A stretch of 64,000 bases of DNA from Hetaerina americana (lineage: Eukaryota; Arthropoda; Insecta; Odonata; Calopterygidae), in NCBI GenBank assembly GCA_022747635.1, contig JAKTNV010000001.1, positions 33,292,040-33,356,039 of the forward strand, read 5' to 3'. The position numbers and the translations under genes are program-made. Under the pieces are notes generated by a model. It saw only the letters and a program-made list of their open reading frames with translations, made no database searches and was not told the DNA's origin. Positions 1-13,095 of the stretch are shown here, one piece after another. Within the stretch, counting starts at the first letter, position 1. The number at the start of each line of letters is the position of its first letter.

Positions 1-760
1 TGTGCAGCTGCACATGTTGAAATAAATTTAAGCACATTTTTTTATTTGAAAATGCCACCTTGAATCTGAAATGAGATATCAGGTAGTACTTTGCGATTTG
101 TTGGAAGAAAAATATTATTTCCACTGATTGCTATTGACAAACTTATGTTGAAGATTTTTTTATCTGAGTATATTAATTTCAATATATTCTCTTAAGATAA
201 ACGGCTTTGAAAAAGTCCAACAATCGTTTGAAATGATCTTTATCGGAACTGGTTGCTTCAAATTTTATATTATTCCCCTTTTCACTTAGAACTTAGAGGT
301 TCCAAACAACAGGTAAAGGGAAAATGAGATAATATATTAAGAACGCTCACCGGATCCAAAGCTTTATATGTGTTATTTTTTATCAATATTGAAAATATAT
401 TTATACCTTAAAACGACATTAAAAACAATATGTCGTCAAATGCGAAATCAAACGAAACGGTAGCAGGCTAATTAAGAGAGCGAAATTTTACCTTACAATT
501 ATCAAGAAGAGCGTGTGATCCAATCCTCCTCGCCAATCCACATGCCTTGGTTAAGTGTAATGACTTGAGATAACCCATAAAATCGCGCGCCACTCAGCCC
601 AAGTGACGGAAACTCATCGGGATAAAATGCAAGACACCACTCCGTTATTCATACAGAGTCGACGCTTCTCAAATCAGGAGGGAGCAACCTTTTTTTATGC
701 CCAACATCAGTTGGAAGTGTTTAACAGCGTTATCTCAAATGTTTTCACATCAATTACGAC
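1..760. other. AT-rich noncoding stretch
   Basis: No open frame of recognisable family, no tRNA-like promoter boxes and no long repeat are visible here. It is ordinary AT-rich background. Confidence 0.6.
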
Positions 761-1820
761 TAATCAGCCTCTCCTTTCATCCTCCCCTTCGCGCCAACCA
801 CATAATCCATCCATCAACGCCGGGGCTCTTCCCACCACTCTCCTCCACGAAATTCCCTCGCGCACCTCCCCCTCCATCTCCTTTTCATACCCCCCCCCCG
901 CCTCCACTCCTCCTCACCACGCACGCTGGCACACACACAGTCACTCGCTCACCAGCACACCTCTTCGACTAATCCTATTCCATTTCATGGCGGCGCACTA
1001 CCCTGCTCCTCTCCCATCACCCGCGTCCCAACCGTCTCTCTCTCTCGCACTCCCGTCCCTTTAAAAACCTTCTCAAACCCGCCCATCACTCCATCTCTAA
1101 TTCCCTCCTCCGGGGCCCGTCGTACCCGCCCGGCCCTTCCTCCCGTCTCGTCCCACCCCGTCCTCCACTCAAAACCGGACTCGGTTTATCGGGCCCTTCC
1201 ATCCGCAGGAACTGACAGCACTCAATTAGCCTCTTAAAGGAAGTGGACGGACGGACGCCTCCAGAGCTCCATCAAAACCGCTCCGGTCCTCCTCTTCCCT
1301 CTTCAACCCCCTCCCTCCCTGCCGCCGCCCATACCACCTAAAACCCATCTCTCCTACCTCCCCCCCCCAAAACCCTCCCCGCTCTTCTACCCCTCTCTTA
1401 CTGTCTCGAGTCGGTATTGTGTGTGTGAGAGTCGGAGGGAGGAAAGGGAGGTGAGGTTGAGGGGGAAAGAGTGAAGTGTACCTGGGAAGAGGATCTTAAA
1501 AGTCCTCTGCTTCTCCACCTCTCCTCCTTCCCGCCCACTCTTATTCTCTCCATCTCTCTCTCTCTCTCATCCTCTCTTCCCGTCTCTCAACACTCGACCT
1601 GCATCTCCCCTCCTTCGCCCTGTACCCTCACGCCAGAGTCGCCTCCGCTCACGTCATTCCCTCACGGAAACGTTTCATCCCGCCCTTTATCCGTATCCCT
1701 GTCTCTCTTCTTCCTCTCTCTCTCTCGGTCTCCCTCTTTCCCCATCCTTTCCGCCCCACGCTCTCTCTCCCTCACGCCTCATTATGTGGGGCGGTGCCTC
1801 TCTCTATTCCTCAGGTAAAA
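761..1820. other. Pyrimidine-rich (CT) island
   Basis: The plus strand is strongly biased to C and T, with runs such as CTCTCTCTCTC near 1555-1570 and 1715-1735, long C-rich tracts, and few purines apart from a short GA-rich gap near 1420-1490. The open frames across it encode only Ser/Pro/Leu-rich low-complexity sequence, as expected from CT-biased DNA, and match no family I know. A short more complex segment near 1220-1300 (CTCAATTAGCC, then GGACGGACGG) sits inside it. It may be a regulatory or nucleosome-depleted island. I see no gene. Confidence 0.55.
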
Positions 1821-2620
1821 TCTCCCCCGCCGCTAGGCGCAAAAACTTATTTAGTCCTTTAATACGTTCCTCTTTTAAGCACGCCCAAAATTCAAAATGC
1901 ACCCGTCTAGACGAAAACTATGAGTCACTCTAAAATTGTATACCAATTATTCAAAACCACGGCGCAATACTCCCGCCCGAATACCGTCCCTCGGAACAAG
2001 ATTAATGCTAACCACTCATCGTTCCTAAATCAATGCCATTACTCAAACTTAGCATCAATTTCATTATTTGTAAATCACTTTGCGCCATGACCTTAATGGT
2101 TTGAATAGCATTGCGGCAGCATTAAAAGAAAAGAGATGCAAAACGTATGTTTCAGAACCATTTGGATGTGTGATTCCTACCGTAGGCATATAGTGAAGGG
2201 TAACTAGAATATTTGGAGAACGGAATTTTAAAATCAAAACCAACCCCGGTGGCGGCGGGGTGATGTCCTCGCTCGATAATCCAGAATTCATGAGTTAGAT
2301 TCCCGCGTAGGTGGGTTTACCTCCTCGTAGGACGTTGGTATCTATGAACGCACTTGTCGTTCATTAGATGTTTATTATCTCCTTTATAAGATCAATAATT
2401 AATTCGTTTGCATAAGTGATGAATAAATAAATCAATGAAAACGTTGCTGTTTTCGGATTCGTTATTAAAAAATGATTTTACTGCCAGATTTTTTCCCTCT
2501 CCAAATAGGGCGCATTTTGGTAAAGTTGAGCTGAGAAGGGAACTTAATGGACGGTCAAAAAGGTAGCCAAAGAGAATATAAGATATTAATGTCGGTTAAG
2601 TTTCATTTTAAGACTCATTA
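1821..2620. other. AT-rich noncoding stretch
   Basis: Mixed AT-rich sequence with scattered ATTA motifs. No gene or repeat family was recognised. Confidence 0.55.
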
Positions 2621-2990
2621 ATGGTAAATTTTAACTTTCCCTCCTTTACTTCTTCCGACCACTCCTCTGCAAAACCTCTCTCCCCTCGTTCCTACTACAC
2701 TCCACCCGCTATAACCTGCTACCCACATCTCTCTACACCGTCACTCACCTTGTTTGGACCCTATCCTAGTCCATCTCTCATCCTTTTCTCTCTCTCTCTC
2801 TCTCTGAATCCACTGACGTACTTTACACCGTTACTGTCTTCTCGCCACTACATGTGCCCTCCCTTCAAGTTCCCATTCCCACTCCCCGAGCGCCTAACTC
2901 CCCATTTGGTTTTTTGTAAGCCCGCCTTCCCACCCCTTCCCTGCCCCGCCTCACCGCACCCGTCTCAGATGGAGGGAATGGGGAATTCAC
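2621..2990. other. Short pyrimidine-rich island
   Basis: The plus strand is again CT-rich, including a TCTCTCTCTC run near 2790-2803. The open frame across it is Ser/Pro/Leu low-complexity and is not believable as a protein. Confidence 0.5.
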
Positions 2991-3829
2991 CGAGTTAAGT
3001 GCAGAGGTCCAACGATTAGGGGACCGTGTGATACAACTGATAACATTTTTGTAAATAACTTGTGTGATCACAGAAGTCACCCGGCTTTCATGCCCCATCA
3101 GCGAACCTTCCACATTATCGCTCTTCGAGCAGGGGGAAATGGGAAGTGGATACACCCGGTTTCGGTTTGTGCATTTACGTTGTGCATGATGATCTATCAA
3201 TGCGCTTCGCATAGTTTTTCAAATAGAAAAGGAAATTTATTTATTTTATGAGCGCTAATAAGCCAGTACACCTCTAGCAATAAAAATAGCTGTGCAATAT
3301 TCGACTCGTGCGGGACCTTTTGGAAATTAGCAAAAAAAGAACAATAACCGAGGATGATAAGCGTTGTTTACAGATTTTTTGGATGAATGTTTTCATTTGA
3401 TTAAAGTATGGTTTATGTTTTGGATGTTTTTTTCCTGTTTTGACACCGTTATGTATGTACGTTTTTAGATTGTTAAATGCTTCAACAACGATTGTCATTT
3501 GGTACCTCTACCGGCATATTTAGCTCTCGGAAGTACATGTACGTATACATAGCACACAAGAGGATATCGGAAGATTCCATAAAAATGTTCCATTGGTTAA
3601 CCTGGTCATTTGCATTCAAAGAAAAAAGGTGTAGCGTATAGCTGGCGAGCTTACTTACCGCTCTCGCAATGCACGACAAAATTGCTGCCTTTCCATGTTA
3701 AGATGCAGATATAACATGATCAATTAGTAGAAGTAAACGAGAGAACAAGGTTATTGGGATGCATAAGTGTGTAGAGAGACGTAATGAGAAACACAACTGC
3801 TGGGAGAGATACACATTCACTAAAAGATT
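2991..3829. other. AT-rich noncoding stretch
   Basis: Nothing recognisable as a gene, RNA or mobile element was found. Confidence 0.5.
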
Positions 3830-4235
3830 CACTTAGGGAGTCCCACAAGGGAGAGAACTAGCCCCTCGTTAGTGGCAGGTGCTAATTCGACCGCTTTCTC
3901 GGGCATGTAAAAAAGAGAAGGGTGCCCAATTTCGCTCGTTAGGGGGATAGTCGGTGGTGTGAGGTAAAGGGGGGGGAAGAAATGAGTGGGTGGAAAAGTG
4001 GACACTCTTACTCCTGATTATGGCCATCCGAGGAGTGTTCCTTTTAGTGCCTTAATTTCTCGGAATGGGGTTGGTTTCCACCTCCACAGTCCCTCCCACC
4101 CACTCACTCCCCCGCCCGGAAAACGGTGTGCTGCCCGTCTTCCCATCTCACAGCGGAACGTAGCGGCGCGTGATACCATCTCGTCTGCTGTCTCCTTCCC
4201 ATCTTCGCTGAAAGCATTAGGGCTGGCGTGAAACC
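3830..4235. other. GC-richer complex block, possible regulatory element
   Basis: Base composition rises and the sequence is non-repetitive. An E-box CAGGTG lies near 3876, an adjoining GCTAATTC near 3883, and a CCTTAATTTC near 4051. There is no convincing coding frame; the open frame over 3986-4231 matches nothing known. The regulatory reading is inference only. Confidence 0.3.
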
Positions 4236-4765
4236 GAAATTACATTATTATAACTTTGCCTGACCATATTTGTATTTCGTGAGTGAGGGATTGAAATGCC
4301 TTCCTAGTTTTAAATCAATTCCCTAGCACCACAGCAAGGAGTCCTGCGTAAATAATAGTGGACTACATTGTCTAGCATTTGAAAAGCTGACGGCATTCTT
4401 CAAAGGAACTTAAGTTTAGCAGGAGTATTTCACGCCATTTTGCGCATGCTTTTATTAAGTAGGTTCAGTAGCATTTCTATTTCAAGAAAATGTTCATTCA
4501 CAATTAAATATATTGTAGTAATTCGGTAAACCAATTTTCAAATATTTATTCTTGTTTTTCATTAAACTAGCCTTCAAAACTTAATGCCCATGAATTTTGT
4601 TTACATATGATCATTTAAGGATGCTGTCCCTCATTAATTACAAACCCTGTAACGTGTAGTGTTCTCAAATGTTTTGGCCGCGTAGTACACAATATTCTAT
4701 TCTGTTTTAATCCACATGTCAAAATGGGATGTGATAGAATTTACGGTTGGAGTATAAAAATAGAA
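4236..4765. other. AT-rich noncoding stretch
   Basis: No gene or repeat family was recognised. Confidence 0.5.
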
Positions 4766-4776
4766 ATATATATATA

Positions 4777-4861
<85 letters not shown>
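4766..4861. repeat. (TA)n microsatellite
   Basis: Nearly uninterrupted TA dinucleotides, with one TAAT break near 4779. The Tyr/Ile-alternating open frames through it are artefacts of the repeat. Confidence 0.97.
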
Positions 4862-4864
<3 letters not shown>

Positions 4865-7800
4865 TAAGATCCTTCATCACGCGCATCACCCTTGGACATA
4901 TTGTCATGAAATAGTACTCGTCTTCATTCACCAGATTTATAAGTAATAATAACATGTATACAAAGCATTGCAATTATCATAATTTAAAGTGCAAGGAATC
5001 CCTTTTTCGAAGCATTAAATATTTTAATGCGTTTGAGAATAAATAGTCATTTATCAAACCGAAATCTTTGTTAACACTCATGCTAGACTCGACGAATAAA
5101 ATATCAAATTATAGGCCGATCGTCATGAACCCATATTAATTCCACTAAAATCGTTTTACAATCCATTAAACCGCACTTTCCAGGCTACCTTTTTATTTCT
5201 TTTATCTACCTTATGTTGAGCTCATTTACTCGAGCAAGAAATATTTTATTAACGCACGCATATCAAACACGAAAGCGTTTACAGAATATACAAGTTATAT
5301 CTTGCTAAATCTGACAAGTCAAGGCACGCAATAAGATGAAATCCCTTTTATCGTCTCGTGAATTTAATCTTCACTCTTTTTTTTTTTGAGACCTTTTCTT
5401 GCAGCAAGAAGCGGAGGAGATATTTTTGCGCCTCAACTACCAGGAAATCAGAATTGATTCTTTTGTAACTGGCATGTGTGCCCCTAATCGTATCAAAGGG
5501 TGTCATAAAATGAGAATGGAGGAAAAAAAAAGCTATGAGCTAACAGAATCATTCTCAAATGAGGAATATTACTTCTAAAACTGATGAAATATCGTAGGAG
5601 ATCCAATATCTGCGGGAGACTATTTCAAACAAAAACGCGCAAAATTAACTGGCATAAAAGTAAGTTCTTAGATTATTTAATTTTAAGTGAATGAATAAGT
5701 TCATTCTACGCGGAAGAATTTATGTTTTCAAAATGTGGTAAAACATAATTTTTAGCAAAGAGCTTTCTTTGTTGTGCTTTTTGTATAGAGATCTGATGGT
5801 GAAAATGCTGCAGAATGTAGCAATATGTTTCCAAAGCACTTTAAAAATGTCATTGCCTAATTATAAAACACAGAAAGCAGGAAATGTCTTACAATCAATC
5901 ATTAATTTCATTACTTTGATTTTTACTAGGATTCCTGTTCTTATTTTGGTCGAGGAAATTACAACGTATATATTTTCAACATTTATCACCCGAACGTAAA
6001 CACTTTTGGCCGTTCATAGTGCTTCCACGATCGGGCGACTGGAATTTAATTCCCAATTGCTGTTTCATTAATACAGGAACCAAGGTGGGCTCTTTTGAAC
6101 AAGTTTTGCGTGTGGGTTTGGAGTGGGTATATTTTATCCAAGGTAAAAAAAAAGATTGACCGAAATACGGTTACTCATTTAAAACTTTTGTAACTTTGTG
6201 CAATATGGTGGCGGTGAAGGTAACGTAAAGGTATAGATAGTGATATTTTATTAAGCTTTGGTTTGTTTATGAGATCTTATGCGAGATGCTAAACAACGCG
6301 TTATCCTTCGGACTCAAACTAAATGTCCTCAATCTCATAATGCTATAAACATTTTCTGGTTAAAATTACATTCTGAACCAATCTCAAAGATAAGTTCACA
6401 ACGTTTAGTCCCCCTTTCAAGCATATTTTTTTGTATGTGATAAAATTATTTCACCTATATTCCGAGGAATAACTTACTGTCTCTCACGGAGACAATCTCT
6501 GGATTACCTGAAACGAGAGATGTGTATCGTCCTTGCGGTTAGAGGAAACGGTTAAGTTAAAAGTTGTGCTTGCCGTTTATTTTAGACCACATTATCGTGC
6601 ACCCTCAACATTTCAATGGGTTAAATCACCTCAGCCAATTATGCTTTATTACCCTACCTGATGATACTGTGCATTAGCACTCAATAGCGTGACCACTCGG
6701 CCGGTGGGACACTTGAAGACCCAGGAGACTTCGCCGTCACGCCACATTGAAGGTAAATATGTACTTATCAACACACCGCATACCCCCCCCCTTGGACCCG
6801 AAATTCTTTACTACCACGGCGGTTATTATCATGGGCAAAAATAAAGCTACCTATTATTCATGAGCGAAAATACCCTCTCAATTTCTTTGCCTAAATAGTA
6901 GGTTGTAGAACTAAATCGTCGGAAAAAGAGAGCAAACATTTGAGTTCATCATTTCAGGAGAAAAAATATGTGCGGCATATATAGTATTATGATGGTTTAT
7001 CGTCAGGAAGCGGGGGATATCGCGTGGGAACCTGACTAGTCATGGCTACTTGCGCCGTTAAAACCACATTCTTATTTTTATCTGGCATATAATGATCCAC
7101 TATTACGGAGGTCCCAGGGCGCATTGATAACAGTTTGTGTGGCGGACCCAAGATATTGCCTCACCGGGTTCGCGACCGCGACTCGAGTCAAAGGGAGCTT
7201 GGAGCAAATTCCATTCTGATAAGGAAGCAAGGGAAAGAGACGAAGGGGTTGGGTGAAGGAGATGCATATGGCCGATTTTTGGCATTGATATTCCGTATGG
7301 GACCGTCGGGAATCGATTCTCAGTTTCGTAATCCCATAACCCTCCGAAAAGGTTTCATTGGACGGGGAATCGAAACACTAAATCTGTCACGTGCTGAGAA
7401 AGGTGGAGCTCACTTTTAAACAGAATTTTTGAATCTCGAGCAATATTTTCTGGTTTCATGATAAATATATGACATGGTCAGTGCAGACGGTCAGGGTTCT
7501 GGATGCCACAACGCTTCTGAAATATGAACAGGTGTGAAAATGTAGTCATCATAATCATTACAGTAATAAACCCTAAGAACTCTTATATGAAGGGTTGAAG
7601 AACAAGGTGTTTAAAGGGTTTCTAGGAGAGTGAGGGTAAGGTGAGACGATCAGGCGCGTGAAATTCATATTTCCAAGATGTTGATCCAGTGTCCTTCCCT
7701 GTGCTATTATCATACTGTTTCCCACGTAATTCTGTCCATAAAATCGCGTTGCTAGGATTTATATTAGCACGATCCGTTATTCCAGCAGGAAACCTTCTGG

Positions 7801-8870
7801 TCGGTGGTCTTTTGCGCCCTACCCACTGGGTTACCACGCCCTTATGCAGTCACTTTCAGCAAACATTTTAAACACTATCTTCCTTTATCCCAACTCAGAT
7901 CTGTCTTCACTCTCTCGTTGACCTAAATGCTTTGAGATTGAAATTATAAATACATACCTGCCGGATCACTGGAAATAACTACTAGGAATGGAATTTCATT
8001 GGGGTGAAGGACTCTTTTCCGTGAGTTTTCGGAGAATACTTTTCAAGTGAAAGCTCCGGCTCCATTTTCACAACATTCGGCCAAGCACAACTATTCTCTC
8101 CAACATGCATCAATTCTTACCCAGAGAGTGACAACCGAGTCGTAGGGGCTGTTAAGATTCCTGATCTCTTATAAATATCGTCATAATAATTTTATGTACT
8201 TGATAAGATAGTGACAATAATCATTTAAATGCAAGAGTCAGGGGAAAGGAATATCTGATGACAATGGAGCATTGGACCTCTGCTCCGAGGTTAACAAATG
8301 CTTCTTCGTCACACAGGCAGCATTTTAGTGATGACATAAGTAGTTTGATATTATTACCTCGTTACAAGTAAGATAGTAAAAAATTATTATCGTTATGGCA
8401 TCCTTATGGTCAAGGAAATGTTTTTCACGAATGATGATACCTTTACATAGATTGGTGATCGAAATGTTAACTAGACACTCTCTCGTGCGATACCGACAAA
8501 AGCAAAGTTTGTGGCCGATAACCGCAATCTTATTCATATTTTTTTAGTTATCGCCGGTTTCGCGTAACCAAGGTCGTGGACCATTGCTATACTCCTTAGC
8601 AAGCGAAATAATTAAGCTTAGATGCAGGGATCATGCCTAAAGCAAGTAAAGTCTTCACGTGATAAACAGGTGGCTTGTTACCAAATGGGATAGGAGCCAA
8701 ATAAGGAGTTCCTGAACTGTTAAATTCATGTGCGGGCCCGAATTCACCGTCTAATTCCCCAGCGGCGACTATAATTGGATCACTTTAAAAGTACTATCGG
8801 TAGGATATGGAAGTACTTTTCGTTTTCCGTATCGTTTTTTATCTGAAAAGGCCATGCGTCAATTAATATG
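4862..8870. other. Long AT-rich noncoding stretch
   Basis: About 4 kb with no recognisable exon, RNA gene or intact mobile element. Short open frames on both strands (for example 5769-5999 and 7135-7419) have no motif I recognise. A CACTCGGCCGG string near 6694 resembles the tRNA-like SINE heads found at 20.5 and 28.8 kb but is too short and isolated to call. Confidence 0.5.
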
Positions 8871-9415
8871 AAGCTAGGATGGAGCAGCCAACGTTTCTTC
8901 ATTCTTACGGCCTTGTCATTACGATAGAAACTCGGGGGCGGTGTGAATTTCATCCATTTCCCCGTTCTTCAACCTCGCTCACCCCCATTCACGCGGACGC
9001 GGATTATGAAACGGCCGAGTCACCCGCGATCTCGAGCGGCGACAATCGCTTAGTCTCAATTGTTCAGCAGCAGCGACAGCGGCGACGCCGAGGGCAATCC
9101 ATCAGGGTGTCCGACGCCGGGCGGAGATGGAATCGGGCCGCACGGGGGCCGAAAAACCGTCCGTCCGACCACACTCTCTTCAGGAAAACGGCTTACCCAT
9201 CCCTCTCTCTGCCCCCATCCCCCTTGAACCAACCACTCCACGACGACCTCGCCTCATTAGGGAGAGTCATGTTCGATGCAGGCGGAAGAGAAGCTTGGAG
9301 GGGGAAGGGGAGGAGAGGGTTATAAAGTACGGGGGCGTTGGAGGGGGGGCATTTGATAGGGGAGCGTAGGGGGAGTGGAGGAAGAAGAGAATAAGGAATA
9401 GGTGCTTAACAGTCG
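8871..9415. other. GC/CpG-rich island
   Basis: CpG-rich, non-repetitive sequence up to about 9130, becoming purine-rich towards 9415. The plus-strand frame at 8879-9325 contains an Arg/Gln-rich segment but no recognisable domain, and I cannot support it as a gene. A promoter or enhancer island is possible because a homeobox exon lies 8 kb downstream. Confidence 0.4.
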
Positions 9416-9516
9416 GATGGCGTGTCCCTCAACATACCCTCGTCTCCCTTCCCTCTCCCCCTCACCTTCGCAATCAGTTCCCTCTCCTACAATCGCACTC
9501 AAACAGTCCTCCGCTT

Positions 9517-9579
9517 CCACCCCTATTGGTTATATATATATAGTATATATATATATATATATATAACCAATAGGGGTGG
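9517..9579. repeat. Inverted repeat with (TA)n loop
   Basis: CCACCCCTATTGGTTATA (from 9517) is matched in inverse orientation by TATAACCAATAGGGGTGG (ending 9579). The space between is filled by TA dinucleotides, so the whole forms one long palindrome. It looks like a cruciform-prone hairpin whose centre has expanded as a microsatellite. Confidence 0.9.
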
Positions 9580-9585
9580 GAGGAG

Positions 9586-9632
9586 ATATATATATTATAT
9601 ATATACACATACATACACACACATACATACAA
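9586..9632. repeat. TA/CA compound microsatellite
   Basis: TA dinucleotides followed by CACATACATAC-type repeats, directly adjoining the inverted repeat at 9517-9579. Confidence 0.85.
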
Positions 9633-10130
9633 CCTCCTCACACCCCTTCTCTCCCTTCCCACTCCATCCTAAAACTCACTGCCCTCCCTCCCATTTCCAA
9701 ATCACCACCTCCTCACCTTTCTTCTACTCCTTTTTGACCCGTTCTCGTCCAAAACCTCATCAATTAGCGTGCTCTTGAAGAACTCTCTTCTCCCGCTCTC
9801 CCCAACCCCTCCCTCTGCCCCTCCCCCACTCTACTTCCTTCTCTTCTCCCGGACGCACTTTTTCGAAACGCCTTGTCCTTGCGCGTTCGAATGACCGCGC
9901 TGGAATTAAGTACTTCCACTTCCATTAGCGCGCTACCACCGCCACTAAACTGGTCCGATTTTTTTTTTCATTTCTCTCTCCTTCCCGTCTCCTTCTCTCT
10001 CTCTATCCGTCTCTCTCTTACCCTTTCCACATTCTCTTTTCCCTTCTTCCTCCTCCTGCAATGTAACCACCTCTCCTCCAAACTCCCTCCACTTCCCCGT
10101 TGCCACTCTTATAATTACGTATTGCGCGGA

Positions 10131-12097
10131 GTGGAGGCGATGTTTCATCCGCAATCTCTTCCACCGAGCGCAGAACAAAAGAAAGAAGGAGTAATAAAAA
10201 ACTCACGATTGTCCGGTAGTATAGAATTATTATTTTATTCGTTTTAATACTCGGCCCTGAATGATTTTCATCAACGATTTTCCGTGCTTTAATTTTCTTC
10301 TCTAATGAATGCAGTAAACCTCCGGTTGGAGGGGGTAATTTTTTAATCGGTAACATGATTTATTTCTCCTCGAGTAGTGCTCTCGGAAAGTTCTTTGTCC
10401 TGACGGTGATTTCTGTGATAGGACTTTTAAGTCTCTTAATATCCCTTTTTATATAATCGAAGGCTCAGATAGCAATTCTGCACGCGGAAGGAAAGGTATA
10501 AAACTTCACAGGGCACTTGAAACTCGTGTTTAATGGTTCGGTTACGAGTAACTTAATTCATGCCCTTTTTGATATCCTATTATTCCCTTTGGATTAACGC
10601 TGGACAAATTAAAGGTAGTAAGGTAGTTACTACTCTTCTTACCGCACTGCACCCATCTGCTTAGTCAGTTTTGCAAGTCCTAGAGTGACCTGATTATGTA
10701 TCGCGGAAATACTTCAGTGACAATAGTAAGAGGGCGCAATTCAAGCGGAGATTCATTACACGAAACCAACCCTTTCGTGTGCTCCTCAGTTCAATCATTA
10801 TTTGCCGATCATCGTATTCAGGTGCCGATGCCCTTAACGAGTCTGTTCTTTTGTCCGGACTGAATTACACCCTAACAAAGCACTTGGGTAGGTGCCTTTT
10901 AGTCGAGGTTTACCTCACAGCGAGAGATTTTCACTCGGAGAGAGGACACCGATATTTACACTGATCCGAATCAATGGCCGTTTGCTTTCATTCAAATGCG
11001 TCCCTCAAGTGTCTCGCGTCACGTGAATGACGTCAATTTTACGTCTATTTCTGAGGACCCCCATTCTACTGCTCTCTCGATGGCACTCCAAGTCTATTCG
11101 TGCTTTTCAATTCTTTATCCCTCCCGCTCGCCCACCTCATCCTCCCAAACGGAGGGAGTGCAGAATGGTGAATTGTGTTCGGCGTGTGCCAACTTCACTT
11201 TTGAGTGACTTCATTTGTTTCTGCCTGGACTTGGACACACGTATCGCCTCCTCCGCGTTCAACTTGTTTATGAGGCCTCATAAACAGATGGGTACTTTTC
11301 TCCTAGCGTTTTTTACAGCATATTGAGAATTACGGTCATATAAAAAAGTTCCTCGATGACGTAATACTTTGCTGTTAAAGCTGTAATCACAATGTTTTCA
11401 ATAGGAAAAACTCAGCTGTAACTTAGCAGGTCTTGAACTTAAAAGCTGTTTAACCATTGCCTCATTTTATTATCTTTCTAATTTATTTGAAAATATGCCC
11501 AAAGAGGAAAGTAAATTTTACAAGCATACACACGGATCGTAGTTATCGACGTAAAATGATAACAAATTTAAAAAAATTAGGGAATTATTTCTCCATTGTA
11601 TGTCACATATGTGTTTTATTGATAAGTATGGTTTTAGGATTAACGAGATTTCAATCGATTTATAATTTCTCACAATACAAACGACTAGGTAACTGCGCAG
11701 AGGAGAGCATAGACGGAGATAAATTTAGCATCGGAAGTTGCCTAAAGTAAATACCTGCCCTGACATACAAGTACGAGGTTCTCTATGGTAGAGGTTCTGG
11801 TATTGTGTCGATGATCCTACGGGGAGCTTTAAAATGGAGATGGAAAGAAGAAACTAGGTTTTTTATTATTAAAATGAAATGCCACCTTCATCTAACGGTG
11901 CTATTTTTCACCGAGTGGATTTCTGTGATCAACTTAAGCAATTAGTGGGTTCAAGCGCATGATTGATTTTGCCATAACACATATCAACTAAGTGAATTTT
12001 CAGTTGCATAAACTTTGATTTTTTCTCGTTATTAATGTGTGACGCAAAATTACTAGTTTATTTGTTGAAACGGTGCTCTAAAATATTATATGAAACT
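10131..12097. other. Noncoding stretch
   Basis: Mostly AT-rich. A somewhat GC-richer, CpG-containing part lies at 10840-11250. Its open frames show no family motif. No gene was recognised. Confidence 0.5.
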
Positions 12098-12137
12098 ATT
12101 AATTGTTAAGGGAGTTAAACCTCCCTTAACAATTAAT
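12098..12137. repeat. Perfect 17-bp inverted repeat, 6-nt loop
   Basis: Arms 12098-12114 and 12121-12137 are exact reverse complements (ATTAATTGTTAAGGGAG and its complement) around the loop TTAAAC. No Pol III box or family signature flanks it. Confidence 0.93.
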
Positions 12138-12530
12138 AAGGGTGAAGACACACTTAAGGGTATCAGCCAATCGAAGTCCAATCTACCGGGCGCCATATTG
12201 CCATTCTAGGAACCGCGTAATCTGCGAAATCTGTGACCAATATATCATTCAAACATTCCATTCCTCCAAAGATTCGAACTTTGGTGCCTTGCTTGGAGAT
12301 CAGTATCCAAGCCCCGCAAGAAAGGGAAACAGGAATTCCCATTTCACTTTTCATGTTTCACACGAAATGGCTCTCTCTTTCTCTCGAGAATGGAGAATCG
12401 TTTGAATCATTCCTTTGAGGGAGTGTGTTTCTGCGCGTGGCGGGGAAAATAAAGGGGTCTCCTGTCCCTTTAATAAAGCACTCAAGAAGTATTTACGCAC
12501 AATTCCAGGCGCCTGATATACAAATCACCC
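12138..12530. other. Noncoding stretch
   Basis: No gene, RNA or known repeat was recognised. Confidence 0.45.
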
Positions 12531-13095
12531 CATTCAGACCGCCGACCGTCTTACGGTGTCACTCCGACGGCGATCGTGACGGGAGCACATTCATCTGGCG
12601 GCCAAATTGATTTAAGAAGTCGTGATTTCATTTTTGCGTGCGGCAATCACGCACTCGGAAATACGTGCACAAAAAAATGGGAGGGGTGAGGAAGGGAGCG
12701 TTGTATCCGAGTGAGTTATTGAGTTCTCCATAGATTTCCTGGAGTTGACGAGGAAAAAAAAAGAATGCGCTCACCTACCCACACGCACCAAACACACACT
12801 CGCATGTTTTCGATTGCGTGTGTGTGTTTGTGTGTGTGCACGTGGCTGCTTAGGTGTGCAGCAGGACTCTGGGTGTCTGCGTTTTCGTCCCCTCGGAACG
12901 TATCTAATCGCGTCGCAGACGCACGTGCCCAATTGAAAGCCTACGGACGCGACGGCGGTACCTGAGGCAACCTTTTCATGGGGATCCAACTCACCATGGA
13001 GCTCCTTTCCTTGCGGCGGGGTCCGGCATACCCACCCACCGGCCACACCTAACTCGCCGCCGCGGTCAGTCATGAAGCCGAGGAAGTAGTGAGGA
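12531..13095. other. GC-richer island with a GT tract
   Basis: CpG-rich sequence (around 12540-12600 and 12890-13080) surrounds a short imperfect (GT)n tract near 12818-12840. The antisense frame 12771-13124 and the plus frames have no recognisable domain. A regulatory or promoter role is possible but unproven. Confidence 0.4.

Larger units (their letters stand above)
9416..10130. other. Pyrimidine-rich island with a microsatellite core
   Basis: CT-rich plus strand on both sides of a TA/CA microsatellite. With the purine-rich end of the preceding island it makes a GA-to-CT strand switch near 9415. A complex segment at 9895-9950 (GGAATTAAGTACTTCC, CCATTAGCGCGC) may be a binding-site cluster. 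No gene was seen. Confidence 0.45.

Noticed and set aside
603..1818. Ser/Pro/Leu-rich open frames.
   Set aside because: Produced by the CT-rich strand bias; no initiation context or domain.
4766..4861. CRISPR-like or satellite array among the repeats.
   Set aside because: All tandem repeats are simple dinucleotides; there are no spaced direct repeats anywhere in the window.
4719..4973. Tyr/Ile-alternating open frames here and at 42.6, 53.2-53.9, 57.1 and 58.2-58.9 kb.
   Set aside because: Direct translations of TA microsatellites.
6680..6760. Possible further SINE head (CACTCGGCCGG match).
   Set aside because: Only about 11 bases match and no B box or body follows.
8879..9325. 148-codon plus-strand frame in a CpG island as a host gene.
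   Set aside because: No recognisable domain, homologous motif or splice structure; overlapping frames on both strands are equally open because of composition.
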